Notes: generated by a model from the sequence alone, not told the origin. A stretch of 64,000 nt of DNA from Apostichopus japonicus (GCF_037975245.1 NC_092576.1:36732611-36796610); one strand, 5' to 3'; numbered from the stretch's first letter, positions 47,580 through 62,004 are shown. Program-made: numbers and translations.

Positions 47580-47823
47580 ATATGATCCTCCTCGCAATTT
47601 CAGCGCCTTCAAAATAAAGCTGCACGTTTGGTGTTTTCTTGCGGACTTGATCGGCGCTCTTGTCAGCTTATGTGTACTCTAACTTGGCTACCGGTTAAGG
47701 ACAGGATTAGTATACAACATCCTTTTATATGTTTTTTAAATCTCTGCATGGTGATCACCATTGGAGCCTCGAGGCTTCCAGCTATCTCATTAATGTTCTT
47801 TCTTTGTATAATGCTCCTCTAAG
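47580..47823 (+). mobile_element. LINE 3' fragment, 5' half (split by the CMC-like element)
   Basis: The translation carries the typical end of a non-LTR reverse transcriptase: QRLQNKAARLVFSC, then TLTWLPVKDRI, and in another frame FKSLHG and SYLINVL. One frameshift lies between about 47700 and 47730. The ORF is continued at 54792 after a 6964-bp insertion. The copy is 5'-truncated and begins about 40 bp after the NLR stop codon, in the same orientation. Confidence 0.8.
47613..47618 (+). promoter_or_regulatory. Candidate poly(A) signal AATAAA for the NLR gene
   Basis: AATAAA lies 71 nt after the NLR stop codon, inside the LINE-derived coding sequence (the N-K codons of QNKAAR). It is the first canonical signal after the stop. 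Use is an inference. Confidence 0.4.
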
Positions 47824-47839
47824 TACCCCTACCAAAAGG

Positions 47840-48560
47840 GTTACTTCGCTGCGCAGTCGCTGCGACTTCGCTGCGAAGGAATTCCTTCGCTACAAGACTT
47901 CGCAGTACTTCACTTTTACTGTGACTTTGCCGTAACTTCGCGACAGCAGAAATATTACTTCGCCGCAGGGTTTTGCTCCTGCGACTAGTCGCAGCAACAT
48001 CGCAGCAAAGGAATATGACTTCGCAGGAGGCGCATCTTGTTGTAACTGGTCGCAGCTACTTCGCGGCAAGGAAAGTTACTTCGCAGGAAAGGCCTTCTTG
48101 TTGCAACCAGTCGCAGCTACTTCGCGGCAAGGAAAGTTACTTTGCAGGAAAGGCCTTCTTGTTGCAACCAGTCGCAGCTACTTCGCGGCAAGGAAAATTA
48201 CTTCGCAGGAAAGGCCCTCTTGTTGCAACCAGTCGCAGCTACTTCGCGGCAAGGAAAGTTACTTTGCAGGAAAGGCCTTCTTGTTGCAACCAGTCGCAGC
48301 TACTTCGCGGCAAGGAAAGTTACTTCGCAGGAAAGGCCTTCTTGTTGCAACCAGTCGCAGCTACTTCGCGGCAAGGAAAATTACTTCGCAGGAAAGGCCC
48401 TCTTGTTGCAACCAGTCGCAGCTACTTCGCGGCAAGGAAAGTTACTTTGCAGGAAAGGCCTTCTTGTTGCAACCAGTCGCAGCTACTTCGCGGCAAGGAA
48501 AGTTACTTTGCAGGACATATGCAGGCCTTCTTGTTGCAACCAGTCGCAGATACTTTGTGT
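47840..48560. repeat. Left subterminal minisatellite, 61-bp unit
   Basis: About eight near-identical 61-bp units (from about 48060), preceded by degenerate ones. The unit includes CTTCGCAGGAAAGGCC, CTTGTTGCAACCAGTCGCAG and CTACTTCGCGGCAAGGAAA. Variants (AAATTAC/AAGTTAC, TTTGC/TTCGC, CCC/CTT) recur with a three-unit (183-bp) rhythm. Because 61 is not a multiple of 3, all three frames stay open, giving long artefact ORFs. Confidence 0.95.
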
Positions 48561-49302
48561 CAAGAAATAATCACTTTACAGAAAGGTACCATTCCTGCAA
48601 CTAGTTGTGGGAACTCAAGTTATTACTGCATGATCATGATTCATGGGCAGGTTTCCCTTCTGTAATTAGCTGTATTTACCACACAGTGAGACAGCTTTCA
48701 TAGTGCAGCATAATGAAGCTCATAGTGCAGCGGTTCTGCAGTTAACTTATCTTTACAACAAGGAGAAACTTACATACAGTACAATCTTACAGACTCAAAC
48801 TCTACACAAACCAAACAGATATCATACATTTTTTAGGATTTCTTTTTATTGGTTTCAATTAAAGAGCCATCATCTTTTAAATGTTTTAACTTTTCCTGTA
48901 GGAATAGAAAATATGTGGTACCACTGAACAAACTGTAATGGTTACAACATGAGGAGAGCTGGCACATTAGAGATTATGATTTCTGTACTTTAATTCAAAT
49001 AGGTTACTGTAACATCAAGGCTTATAGATCAGCAATTAAAAAATTACTGATCTTTTCATTTCTTTTAATTCGTACAGGAAACCCACAAATAACACTCAGC
49101 AATGCATATTATTAAATCTTTAGAATCTTAAAAGTAATCTCAAAACTCTGAGAACAAAACTCAGGAAGATTCTTATTCATAATTCTACCAAACTTCACTG
49201 TAGTTTCTGTTAATCAATTTATAGGTTTGAGTTAATAGGTTTAAAATGTTAATCAGGTTCTTAAAATTTGGAAAGTCATTGAGAAACAATCCATACTTAC
49301 CT
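48561..49302. other. Transposon interior without recognisable gene
   Basis: AT-rich sequence between the left minisatellite and the transposase piece. The rest of a full transposase would be expected on this side, but at most 700 bp are left and no further transposase motif is seen. Confidence 0.45.
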
Positions 49303-49962
49303 TAAATCTATGCTGAATTTTATCTACAAAACCAGGATGCTGAAACAAGTTTTGAATTTGAGGCTCTAGTGTTACATTGATGAATTTGTTCTTCTCAAAG
49401 TCAATTGTCATCCTGTATATATTACAGTACGTTGGTCTGGACATCTTCAACAGAGCTAAAACAGGACCCACAGTAATAATACTTTTGCACTGGTGAATCT
49501 GCCTTTTCAAAATAGTTCTTAAACTTATAAAGACTACCAAGGGCAGAGTGAGTTTCCATACAATGGAGACTAATTAGTGCTAGCATATCAGACAGCTGGA
49601 CATCAGTGATGGAATGCATAGTTGCAAATGTGAGTATCAGAAGAAGACTTGTTTCTACTGTCATCCAATGTCCTCTATAGTTGTATGAACCACTCCTGGA
49701 CTCTGTCTCTGACTCTTCATCATCTTCCAAAGGTGAAGCATCACAGGTATCATCAGGCTCACCCAACGTATCCTCCCACTTATCAGAAATGTGACCATCT
49801 TGGTCAAGAGTTGCCCGTCAGTTTGTAATGTTCACTTACTTCCATTGCTAAAGGTATAGATGATGGGTGGATAATTGTTGTGGGACTTTCATCAGTGCAC
49901 TGATAATCTGGCTTCAAGCTCTCTACAAAGGATGATGAGCCACCTTCAGTATTGCCAGCCAT
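49303..49962 (-). pseudogene. Tnp2-like (En/Spm, CMC) transposase N-terminal remnant
   Basis: Minus strand from ATG 49962-49960 (MAGNTEGGSSSFVES). After a frameshift near 49812-49820 it continues through an acidic stretch (LEDDEESETESRS) and LSDMLALISLHCMETHSALG, then a KYYYCGSC zinc-ribbon-like word. After a second frameshift near 49440 it continues with LEPQIQNLFQHPGFVDKIQH. It ends at a good donor (AAG/GTAAGT in minus orientation, at 49303/49302). The LS-D-L/M-L-x-L-I/L-x-x-H-C word, the Y-Y-C-x-x-C ribbon and the L-F-x-x-P-G-F-x-x-x-L/I-Q-H-R-F word are as I recall from animal En/Spm-type transposases. The catalytic core is missing, so it is non-functional. Confidence 0.55.
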
Positions 49963-51754
49963 ATAAAATTCAGATACTGTAAGGCTGGAGTAAAAGCTAC
50001 TGACTGAACATTGGATGAAGCTGGTATTTCTCTTCTACGTGGTTGGTTGTACCAAGTAGGCCTCATGAGTTCACTCTGAAATCAGGAGTAACACTGGGCT
50101 CTGAAAATAATATATGAAATGAAGTTAATCCCTGTCAAATTTAAATAATGCAATGGGGTGTCATATTATATGCGCAATGAAGTGTCAATGTTCAGCTTAA
50201 TTTTGACATGACGCAACTATCCTGGGGGTGTGAGGTGCATCATACAGTTGATAGGTGCATTAGGCCTAATAGCAGACACCACATGTTATGATTAAAACGC
50301 AGAGTTTATTGACTGAGACATAAAGCCAGGGCTAAGGTTGTGAATTCATGCTGTTTAATCTAGCACATCATGTCTGCATGGGGGGAGGGGGGGCTGTTGA
50401 CTGGCGTGATTATCATTCCGACTTGCTGTGGCCATTGACCCACCAACAGGCTAATTTTGATTGCTGACTAGGCTTTGTATAGGAATTGTACTCACCAATA
50501 TTTGTTTGCTGGAAATAGTTTGCTGTAAGTTCATTCCGAGTCGTTGATTTTTGAGAGTAGATCTACAGGGAAGAAAGGGTACAATGACACTGTAGGTGTA
50601 GGCACAGACATAAGTAATCAGTATATGCAGCCAATGGATACTACTTTAATCTTTAATTATCAGAGTTAGTAAAATACTCTTAGACCTAGGCTACTACTTA
50701 CAAGCATTGTAGTACCACTACTAGGACTCGCCCTAACTGTAGCATAACATAGACTTGACCCTCCTAGCCTATAGGCTATTTCTGTATCGATACTCTCCTA
50801 CACTGACTGTGCATAAAGGCATATAGTAGCCTTACTCATAAGCCCCCCTACTAACTAGTAGTAGTACTACCACACTAGCCTAGATTGAGCGTTACTAGAA
50901 TTAGTATTCAAGTAGTTCGATGGGATCGTTATTACTTGGCTTGACATCTCCAAATAAAAAATGATTAACCACTTACTCCATCATGTATATCAATCGAATG
51001 CTGCAGCCTGCCGGGAATGATAGTAAAATAAATATAGACCGAATAGTGACTGTACTACTACTGTAGTATAGTGAGTGTAAAATTATTGTTCACGTCTCGT
51101 GCAACTGCTCATGATACTACTACCAGCACGGGAACTTCTACGACGACTGTTGTGTGAATTTGAAGTAAACAAGTCTACACAACAGGTTACTGTTTTTTTT
51201 GGTCCATACAATCATATAGGTTGGTGGTTTCAACCAGGTTTAAGTACGCAGTAACAAGTTGCTAGAAAGGATCTGATAAAAGGTGATATACTTACAACAT
51301 CTCGTACAGTTTGACAAAGGGATACTGAATCGAGTTGGTTTTAATGTCTGGATGCGTGATTCCTTTAAAAAATTATACTCCATTTCATTCATTTTTCATC
51401 TACACGATTGAATTTACATCATAACCAACAACGTAAAAATGTACAAATTGAGTCAGATGTTGTCTATTAAGATGATTGGCCAATCAGAAACTGCGAAGGC
51501 TTTCGATTGCGTAACAATTCATCTTTCAAATACAATACCGGCTGTATCGACATTCTGATTCTCTAGCTCTCTCGACTTTTAGGTTTCGTACATGAATTCT
51601 TTATTAAAATTCTTTACGAAATACTCAATATTTTGGACCATTGTTCTGTGGAATATATTTATATTTTTGAACAGAAATCGAGATTTTCTGTGACTTTGTT
51701 AACGTTTTTACTTTGCTAGGTTTTCACGTTACCTGACTGAGTAGCCTAACTTAA
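49963..51754. other. Transposon interior, probable 5' region of the transposase gene
   Basis: Upstream (on the minus strand) of the transposase remnant. It contains a possible minus-strand acceptor near 50100, TAGGCCT-type words and no recognised coding motif. Confidence 0.4.
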
Positions 51755-51765
51755 ACTGGGTACCG

Positions 51766-51874
51766 TTGTTTTCCGCACACGTTACTTTCCGCTGAAACAA
51801 AACGGTGTTTTCCGCAAACAAATTTGTCAGCGGAAAACAACGTTTTTTTCAGCGGAAAGTAACATTTTTTAAAC
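51766..51874. repeat. Nested palindrome within the transposon
   Basis: GTTACTTTCCGCTGAAAC on the left pairs with a TTTCAGCGGAAAGTAAC arm on the right. Within it, GTTTTCCGC pairs with GCGGAAAAC. GTTTTCCGC occurs again just outside on the left (51768-51776). The whole could fold as a long hairpin with a central AAATTTGT-like loop. It may be a small MITE nested in the element. Confidence 0.7.
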
Positions 51875-53318
51875 TTAGTGCGTGGGTTACTGTTAGTATT
51901 GGTGTAACGAAACAAACCTAATCCAGCCTTCTTGCTTTTGCACAACTCTTAACGTCGAAAAACATGCAATTTTCAAAAGACGAAGTGGATACAATTGCTA
52001 GGGATCTTGGGCTGCCATCTTCGCTTGGAGGTGATTGCAAGCATATATCTGCCTTTTCTGGTTGATAAACAGTCAATTTGGTGTACAGTAGCCAATGGAT
52101 GACGAGGGACAAATCTCAATGGCCTTTGGGGGAAAATTCCGGGCATTTTATACAGCTTCAGAAACATATGATGCATTGTTTGCCTATGGTGGTAAGTTCC
52201 AGTAAGCTAAAGGATATAAATCGACTATAGCCTTGCTAAGCCTAGGCAGTATAGTTAAGCATACAGTATTTTAGCAGAACACTAGTAGGCTAGGCCTAGG
52301 CGGCATGCATCACTATTATCACTTCAGGGACTCTTTTACAGTATTTCAGTGCAAAGAATCCTGAAGTTAACTTTAAATGTTGAAGCCTATAGCATGCCTG
52401 CTTGGAATGTAATTTGCCCATGTCTAAAGGGGTATAACTAAGCTACTGTAACTAGTTGATTAAATTCACTATCAATCTAAGTTCCAGTTCCAAACAAACC
52501 AGCCAGTGAACTTTTTAATTGGAACCATGGTTCAACCACAGATATAGCACAAACCAATTGAGTCTGTATTGTCTTTATATGACAGATGTGAAATGGGATA
52601 AATATGCTATGACAAATATTGAAACTGTGTGTTCCTCTAAGATGTGAAGATATTGCATGTGTTTCTGTTGTGGTGGACCCTAAAGAGTGATTAAATAAAG
52701 ATAGTATGATTCACGATACTAGATCCAATACGTTTTTTTTAGTTAAATTGAAGTTTGCAAACTGAGCACTTGAGTTTTCTTAAAATGTAAATGAAAATAT
52801 CTTACAGAAAGAGAAAGTTCTTCAGTGGTTTCCTGATATCCGCAAATTTTCTCTCAACATCTTCCTTGAATAGTCATTCAATCTTCGCCGATCTTCCTTG
52901 AATAGCCAGTTATAAGCCAAACACAAGTTTGGCGTATTTGTTTATTAATCTTGCATATAAATGAGTCAACAGCACCAAATGTGAAAGTCCCAATTGTTGA
53001 TATCTGAAACTAGATTGAGCTGTATGCATGGAATACCCACCCTCAGGATCACTCCATTTTTAAGGGAAGGCTGGCACTTGAGTTTTGATCAAGCTAAAAA
53101 CGTCTTGACATAGATATCAGTGAGAACAGATCAACAGATTCTGCTCAGAATTCTCTTGCTATATTTCTTAACAGAAATTGGGTTGATGAGTGTTAGGGTT
53201 GAGGCGTGTTTAAGTGTCCAGAAGTGGTATTCCAAAAATGCCATGAATAATATGTTTAATTTGCAGAGATCCAGATTGCTTCTAATCAGTTTGTTGTTAT
53301 TTTTTTTCTTTCTTTTAG
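51875..53318. other. Transposon interior without recognisable gene
   Basis: Short open frames only (51918-52176 minus), with no recognised motif. Confidence 0.4.
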
Positions 53319-53589
53319 GTCATTTTGAGTGATAGGGAGGATGCGTCACCACATTTGGAGAGACTTGTCAACTGCAATGTTGCCATACCAGCTGCTTGGC
53401 ATACTACCCTTCTCTCCAAGTCTCAAATCTAAGGCTTTTCTTGTAAAGAAAATGATGGATGGTTTCTTTGAGCCACAAGATATGTCAAAGGGGAACAATT
53501 CATCTGTGGTAAAGCTGTTTCCCCTGCAGATGGAAGCTATTAGATGTAAGTTGGCAGAATTCCCACATATTTTAAAGGAGGTTAGGTAG
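53319..53589 (+). CDS. Exon-like ORF in the transposon, unknown
   Basis: A strong acceptor (TTTTTTTCTTTCTTTTAG at 53301-53318) precedes two overlapping open frames. One starts directly at the acceptor (VILSDREDASPHLERLVNCN, 37 codons). The other opens at about 53329 and runs 86 codons (with WRDLSTAMLPYQLLG, SKAFLVKKMMDGFFEPQDM and FPLQMEAIRCKL) to a stop near 53589. The second looks more protein-like but needs a frameshift to join the acceptor. It may be the second gene of the element, decayed. No family recognised. Confidence 0.35.
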
Positions 53590-54114
53590 TTGAAAAAAAA
53601 ACATTTGACATAAATTCTGTACAGCTTCCTCCCAAATCAGCTGTAAATATACATAATGCAAATATTTCCTGTGAAACTGGCACTTCAGTTTCCTTGCTTG
53701 TATAAGGAAGGATCTGGAGAGTAATGGCTAAGCATAGAGAAAAGACTAATAATTACTCTCAAATTTCATATCCACAATGAAAAAACTCAGCAATTCCATG
53801 AGTATTGAATAATGATAAATTGAAGAGGATACTTATTGGTATTTGTCATTAACCTGAGGGAAATTTGCCTTTCTTCTCCAGTGTATGGTGGCAGTGTACT
53901 GAAGATCTATGCTGATGTCACATAGGCAATCAACAGCAAGTGCAGCAGAGCCAGGAGACTGATGAAGAAACTGAAGTGATGCTGGCATGTAGGGGATAAT
54001 GGGAGGGGGGGCAGAGGTAAATTAGAGTACACAGTAATAATATAAGAAGTTTTACAATTAAGAGTATAGAACTAAAAATAAAGTAGTTTGGACCTACAAA
54101 GTTCTTCTGTCTTA

Positions 54115-54775
54115 TTATTGTTGCAAGCACCTCTCCAGGAAAGTCGCCGCAAGCCCCTTTCCTTGCGAAGTCGCAGCAAGCTCCTTTCCTGCAAAGTAGC
54201 CGCAACCCCCTCTCTTGCGAAGTCACCACAAGCCCCTCTCCAGCGAAGTCGCCGCAGGCCCCTTTCCGGCGAAGTCACCGCAACCCCCTCTCCGGCAAAG
54301 TCGCCACAAGCCTCATTTGCATGTGAAAAGTGAAGTCGCGGCGAGGTCGCTGCAAGCCTCTCTCCGGCGAAGTCGCTGCAAGCCCCTTTCCTGCGAAGTC
54401 GCCGCAAGCCCCTTTCCTGCGAAGTCGCTGCAAGCCTTTTTCCTGCGAAGTCGCCCAGGACCCTTTCCGGCGAAGTCGCCGCAACCCCCTTTCCGGCGAA
54501 GTCGCCGCAAGCCTCATTTGCATGTGAAAAGTGAAGTCGCGGCGAGGTCGCCGCAAGCCTCTCTCCGGCGAAGTCGCCACAAGCCCCTTTCCTGCGAAGT
54601 CGCTGCAAGCCCCTTTCCTGCGAAGTCGCCGCAGGCCCCTTTCCGGCGAAGTCACCGCAACCCCCTTTCCGGCGAAGTCGCCACAAGCCTCATTTGCATG
54701 TGAAAAGTGAAGTCGCAGCGACTGCGCTGCGACTAGTTGCTGCGAAGTCGCTGCAACTGGTCGCGGCAAGGGCCT
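54115..54775. repeat. Right subterminal minisatellite, about 26-bp unit with higher-order repeat
   Basis: Units of about 26 bp resemble TGCGAAGTCGCCGCAAGCCC followed by CTTTCC. A longer segment with CATTTGCATGTGAAAAGTGA and AGTCGCGGCGAGGTCGC recurs three times (about 54313, 54513 and 54689). The reverse complement of the unit shares CTTCGCAGGAAAGG with the left array, so the two arrays form inverted subterminal repeats. Confidence 0.93.
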
Positions 54776-54791
54776 TTTTTCGACAGGGGTA

Positions 54792-55135
54792 ATGTTGATG
54801 GTTTGAGACGTAGACTCCGCTCCTCATCTGATACCACCAGACTCATGATGCCACGCTCAAAGCGTAAAACTGGTGATAATTTTTCAAGTTATCGGTCCCC
54901 GTCTCTGGAACCAACTGCCTGTGGGTATACGAGTGGCGGTTTCCGTCTCGGTCTTCAAAGGTCTCATGAAAACATATTTATTTACAGCGCAGTAATGTTT
55001 GTATATTTTGCTGTGTTTAAGATTGGTGTTTGTTTTTGTTGTGTAAGTTATTTTTGTTTCTGTAAAGCGCTGTGATCTATTGTAGAGCGCTCTATCAAAT
55101 ACATAGTAATCATAATAATAAAAATAAATGTTCAA
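54792..55135 (+). mobile_element. LINE 3' fragment, 3' half
   Basis: It continues the LINE ORF after the transposon. LRSSSDTTRLMMPRSK is a hallmark of the last part of many LINE RT ORFs, followed by SYRSPSLEPTA and RSHENIFI. The ORF ends at TGA just after GTAAAGCGCTG. The 3' UTR has AAAGCGCTGTGATC and TAGAGCGCTCTATCAAATAC, a stem typical of CR1/L2-like LINE tails, ending in an ATAATAATAAAAATAAA repeat. Confidence 0.82.
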
Positions 55136-55490
55136 AACTATACACCAAGGAAGATGACTAAATCACAGAACTGTTAAAATACAGGAAGTGAAGCATAAAC
55201 ACATCCATCATGATGTCACCAGTAATTGATAAAACCTAGGCCCTCGGTATCTATATTCTCTTTGGCATGCATCCCTACCTTACCCCCTCGCTACCTCTTC
55301 TCTCTAACATAGTGCCTCTAGTCTGATCTCAAACTAGTCTAACTGCCTTCTTTTTTTCATTTACCTTTAGTGGTGTAAGAGTTATTATCCACCGCTTAAT
55401 TCATCGAAAACCGCCTTCCTGAATTTTGCATAGGACGAACTGGGAGGGTGAGGGAATTTGGATCGATATATATGTATTTAAATATATGTA
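55136..55490. other. Non-coding stretch
   Basis: No recognised feature. Confidence 0.4.
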
Positions 55491-55499
55491 TATATATAT

Positions 55500-55740
55500 A
55501 GGAATAACGGAAAAACTGTTAAACAACTATGCTGCATTTAGAGAAAGGCTGGATCTCGAGTGAGATACAATAATTGAATTAGGTAAGTGATTGGAAGTAA
55601 AACAGCCAATGTTTGGTTTTTGCAGAGCTTTCGAGCAAAACTAGCTCTTCTTCAGTGCATGATCACCGAAAGTGACAAGGAGTAGCAGGAATTGAAACTG
55701 CTTTATAGAGAAGATGTCGGCATGGTTGTAAAGGCAAAGC
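55500..55740. mobile_element. Possible Penelope-like or other retroelement end
   Basis: The stretch has GCTTTCGAGCAAAACTAGCT followed by CTTCTTCAGTG. The half-palindromic TTCGAGC-GCTC-TTCTTCAG arrangement resembles that found in terminal repeats of Penelope-like elements. No coding part is seen and the AT microsatellite interrupts it. Tentative. Confidence 0.3.
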
Positions 55741-58930
<3,190 letters not shown>

Positions 58931-59555
58931 CTTTTGGTCATTGATCATTCCTGTATGTCTTACACATATATACGTAAATCTGATGCATATACATACATAG
59001 GCTACATACATAATATATACTTACGTGACGTACATTTTATATACATAGGCTATATAGAGAGGAAATTGGGAAGTTTTGAAACTGTTCATCGTAGCCATAG
59101 AGACAAGGGGGGGGGGTATCAAAAAGGGACCATCATGACACTATCTAAGCGGACCGCTACCAAAGGTTTGCGCGTAGCTTAGCTAGGAAAGTTTTGCCAA
59201 AAAAAAAGCCTCCTAGATTGCCGGAATTGGCACTTCCCAGGCACTTGTAAATTGCATCTTCACGTTCATTATTTTGAAATCTTATGATTTAGAAATTTAC
59301 ACTTCCAAACTTAAAAGGTAAATTAGAAGAAAAAAATCGGTTAAAATCACCTTGTAGCAGAGAAGTAGGACTTTACATTACTTTAAAAGCTCTGCTTAAT
59401 TTGTTTATACAATGTGAATTGAAGATGTTCAAATTTACGCCACAGGGAATTATGATGGTAGCCGTAGCCTACATACGCTGAGGGGAAGTTAGGTGTCAAT
59501 TAATTTGTACGTTTGCTTTATCATTATTTGTTTGACATGCCAAAAAGGGGCATAC
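58931..59555. repeat. Interspersed repeat family A, copy 2
   Basis: Direct repeat of 1-625 with high identity. It starts near the AACTTTTGGTCATTGATC word and fades after GGGGCATA. It is followed almost directly by repeat family B, so the two may be parts of one larger element. Confidence 0.82.
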
Positions 59556-59570
59556 TAGGGGGAGCTGTCA

Positions 59571-60130
59571 ACGAGCTGAATGGGTGTGCCGTGTAGGGGA
59601 ACTGGGGGCCACACCCCATATAATTAGTATGTAATAAAAGGCCCAATCTGTAGGTATATACTTATATTCGCAGTGATTCAACATTCTAAGTTAAAACATT
59701 GAGACACTGATATAGGGGTAACACTGTAGCTGATGGCCTATATCAAACACATATATAGATGTAACACATATATTTATGAACCGTAGTTTCACATTAGACA
59801 GCTACACTTTTCACGTAGTTTAAATTGAAATGTCTACGTTTATTTTTATTCTAACAAAACTCGTAAAAACCAAATGCCAGATTAGCGGATAAAATAATCC
59901 TTGTGTCCTGTTTGAGCGCCATTCCTAAATTCGAGCCTGGAATCTTCAGGTTGCAACCTGAGTGCATGCACTCTATACTGACTAACGAAACTTGAAGAAA
60001 TGTTATGAACAATTCGCTAAAACTAACTGATATGCGCATACTAACCAGGCGTTCATATTATCGTAGGCCTACTTTCATTTAGGAAGTGGAAATCTCAGGG
60101 GCAGGCTACAGCTACGAACCTGTTACATTC
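59571..60130. repeat. Interspersed repeat family B, copy 2
   Basis: Same orientation as 40503-41105, with shared CGTAGTTTCACATTAGAC and other words but many indels. No coding frame. Confidence 0.65.
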
Positions 60131-62004
60131 CTTTCGACAGTATTTATTTTGAAGAAGTGTGGTGTGATACTACGGACCTTCTCATCACCTCTATTTACGA
60201 TTTCGCAATGTTAGAACGTTGCACAATTTGCAGAGTAATGCGATACAACGTGGCAACATAACGTTTTGCGAATGTTATAATTTTATATTGCGTAGGAATA
60301 AATACACGAGTAACTGAAATACTATTCTCAGATCTCAGATTCGAGAAAGAATCATTAAGTCGATAATTTTCTTGTGATGTGATGGTTGTATTAGCTATAC
60401 CGTAAGTGGACGTGTGAAATTTTCCAAGTAATTACCCCTTTCTGGCTAATCCATTTCCCGGGTTTTTCATAAATGCAAGTGCATCCTTCTTGTGGAAAGA
60501 CTGCAAGTTATAGAAAACATTCTCTTGGTCGTTATTTCAAGATGTAAGTTGTATCACATGAGCATCATTATGTATAGGCTATATCCATGTAACTAAACTA
60601 CAGCATGCAGCAACAACCACTTGTAATTACAGCAAGTTCTTGTTCCCATAATTATTTACCCATTCGGCGTTCTATAATGAACTACTACGATGATACAAAA
60701 ACATTGTTTTATTACGTCATAGACCAATGTTTACGTTTTTCTTGGTCTAGTGCGCACTCGATACTATGGAAGATACCCCACGATAAGCTTGGGCAGTGAT
60801 TTGTAAAGCTTGTTAATATACATTCGTAATGTTTAAGCTTCATCTTTATTGTTCAATATTTCTTCGCCATTGCAGAGGATATCCTGGCCTAACAGTTAGT
60901 AAAAGTTAATTTTAACCCTTCCACTCACCCACTGACTAGGCCAGAGCCTAGCCTATATCTAGCCTAAGCCGATACATGTGTATGCTACAGTAACTAGTTC
61001 AGCGAGTAGCTATGATACGCACGGGAGTTATAATGGATAGTGCATTTACACTTTACAGTACTAAAGAACAGGCTGAATTAGCATAGCCTTCGTAGCGTTA
61101 CGTAAAGTTGAACATTTGGCTAGTGTTTATAATAAGGACGTCTACTATTACAGTTCCTAGTTCTATTAGAAACATTCAAAATCAAATGTAAAAAATTGAT
61201 GGGCGTATTTTAGGCCTTGCAGTAGCAGGATAGTCATATCCTGTGCTAGAACTAGAGTATTTTAACCTTTGCTTGGGATTTTTGTTCACCACGATGGTTC
61301 AGCTGGTTGGAGCACATGCTCGCATAATGTATGACACACAGTATTTACATGTTAGAGAAAAGACAAGATTCAGTGTTGGACTAATCCAAAGTGGAAATAC
61401 TGGAATTTCAGCCTCAACTTACAGTACCTAGAGCCCTAACTTCAGAAATGCCATGTTATTAACACTGCAGTGTAAAGCATCTGTTTTAGTAATTAGAGAT
61501 GTAAGGAAGTGATTTTCTTATGTTTTTATAAGGAACTCTTTGAAACTTTCGTTGGAGGATTTTAATTCTAGACTACTTCATCAGTAATCAATTATTGGTT
61601 GACCACATATAACAGTGCAGTTATACCTGTCAATCCAGCTTTGCTAAACTGCTACAGTAGGCTATCTATGCGCATTACATTACTTATACTGGCCAATTTT
61701 GTTCACTAGTCAGAGGGTAACACATCTAATTTAGCGAGACTGGTTCAATACTTTGGTAAACCTGGAAACCAAACATTGCTGATGCTATCAGTTCGCAGAC
61801 TTTACTCAACAATCTCCTTGCTTTAAGCCAGTTTGTCTTAATTGCACATTGACTGAAAGATTAATATTGCACTTCAAGATGTGTCACAGCTCTTAGAATG
61901 GGGGGAAGGGGTTGGGAGAATGGCTTCAAAATAAATAACTGTGTATACTGCACTGTCTGCACAGTAACATGGTTGGCAAAATATTGATAATATTACTTAC
62001 CATC
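60131..62004. other. Non-coding stretch
   Basis: AT-rich with TAGGCC- and TAGCCTA-type words near 60885-60970. Open frames at 60605-60799 and 61243-61431 have no recognised domain. Confidence 0.4.

Larger units (their letters stand above)
47826..54789. mobile_element. 6964-bp DNA transposon, CMC (CACTA/Mirage/Chapaev)-like, inserted in a LINE
   Basis: TA at 47824-47825 and 54790-54791 flanks ends starting CCCCT and finishing AGGGG. Extended inverted similarity includes AAAAGGG/CCTTTTTT and a perfect 19-bp inverted match, GCGCAGTCGCTGCGACTTC at 47851-47869 against 54709-54727. Removing the element plus one TA rejoins the LINE ORF in frame. Subterminal minisatellites of related sequence lie in inverted orientation near both ends, as in CACTA-type elements. 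A Tnp2-like transposase piece is on the minus strand. By family knowledge, Mirage uses TA duplications and CACTA 2-3 bp. The assignment to CMC is moderate; the boundaries are strong. Confidence 0.82.

Noticed and set aside
47840-48560. CRISPR-like regular repeat
   Set aside because: Units abut with no unique spacers, and the genome is eukaryotic.
47973-48665. 230-codon open frame and its neighbours in other frames
   Set aside because: They are translations of the 61-bp minisatellite; all three frames are open for that reason.
54072-54769. Overlapping 160-200 codon open frames on both strands
   Set aside because: They are translations of the right subterminal minisatellite of the transposon.
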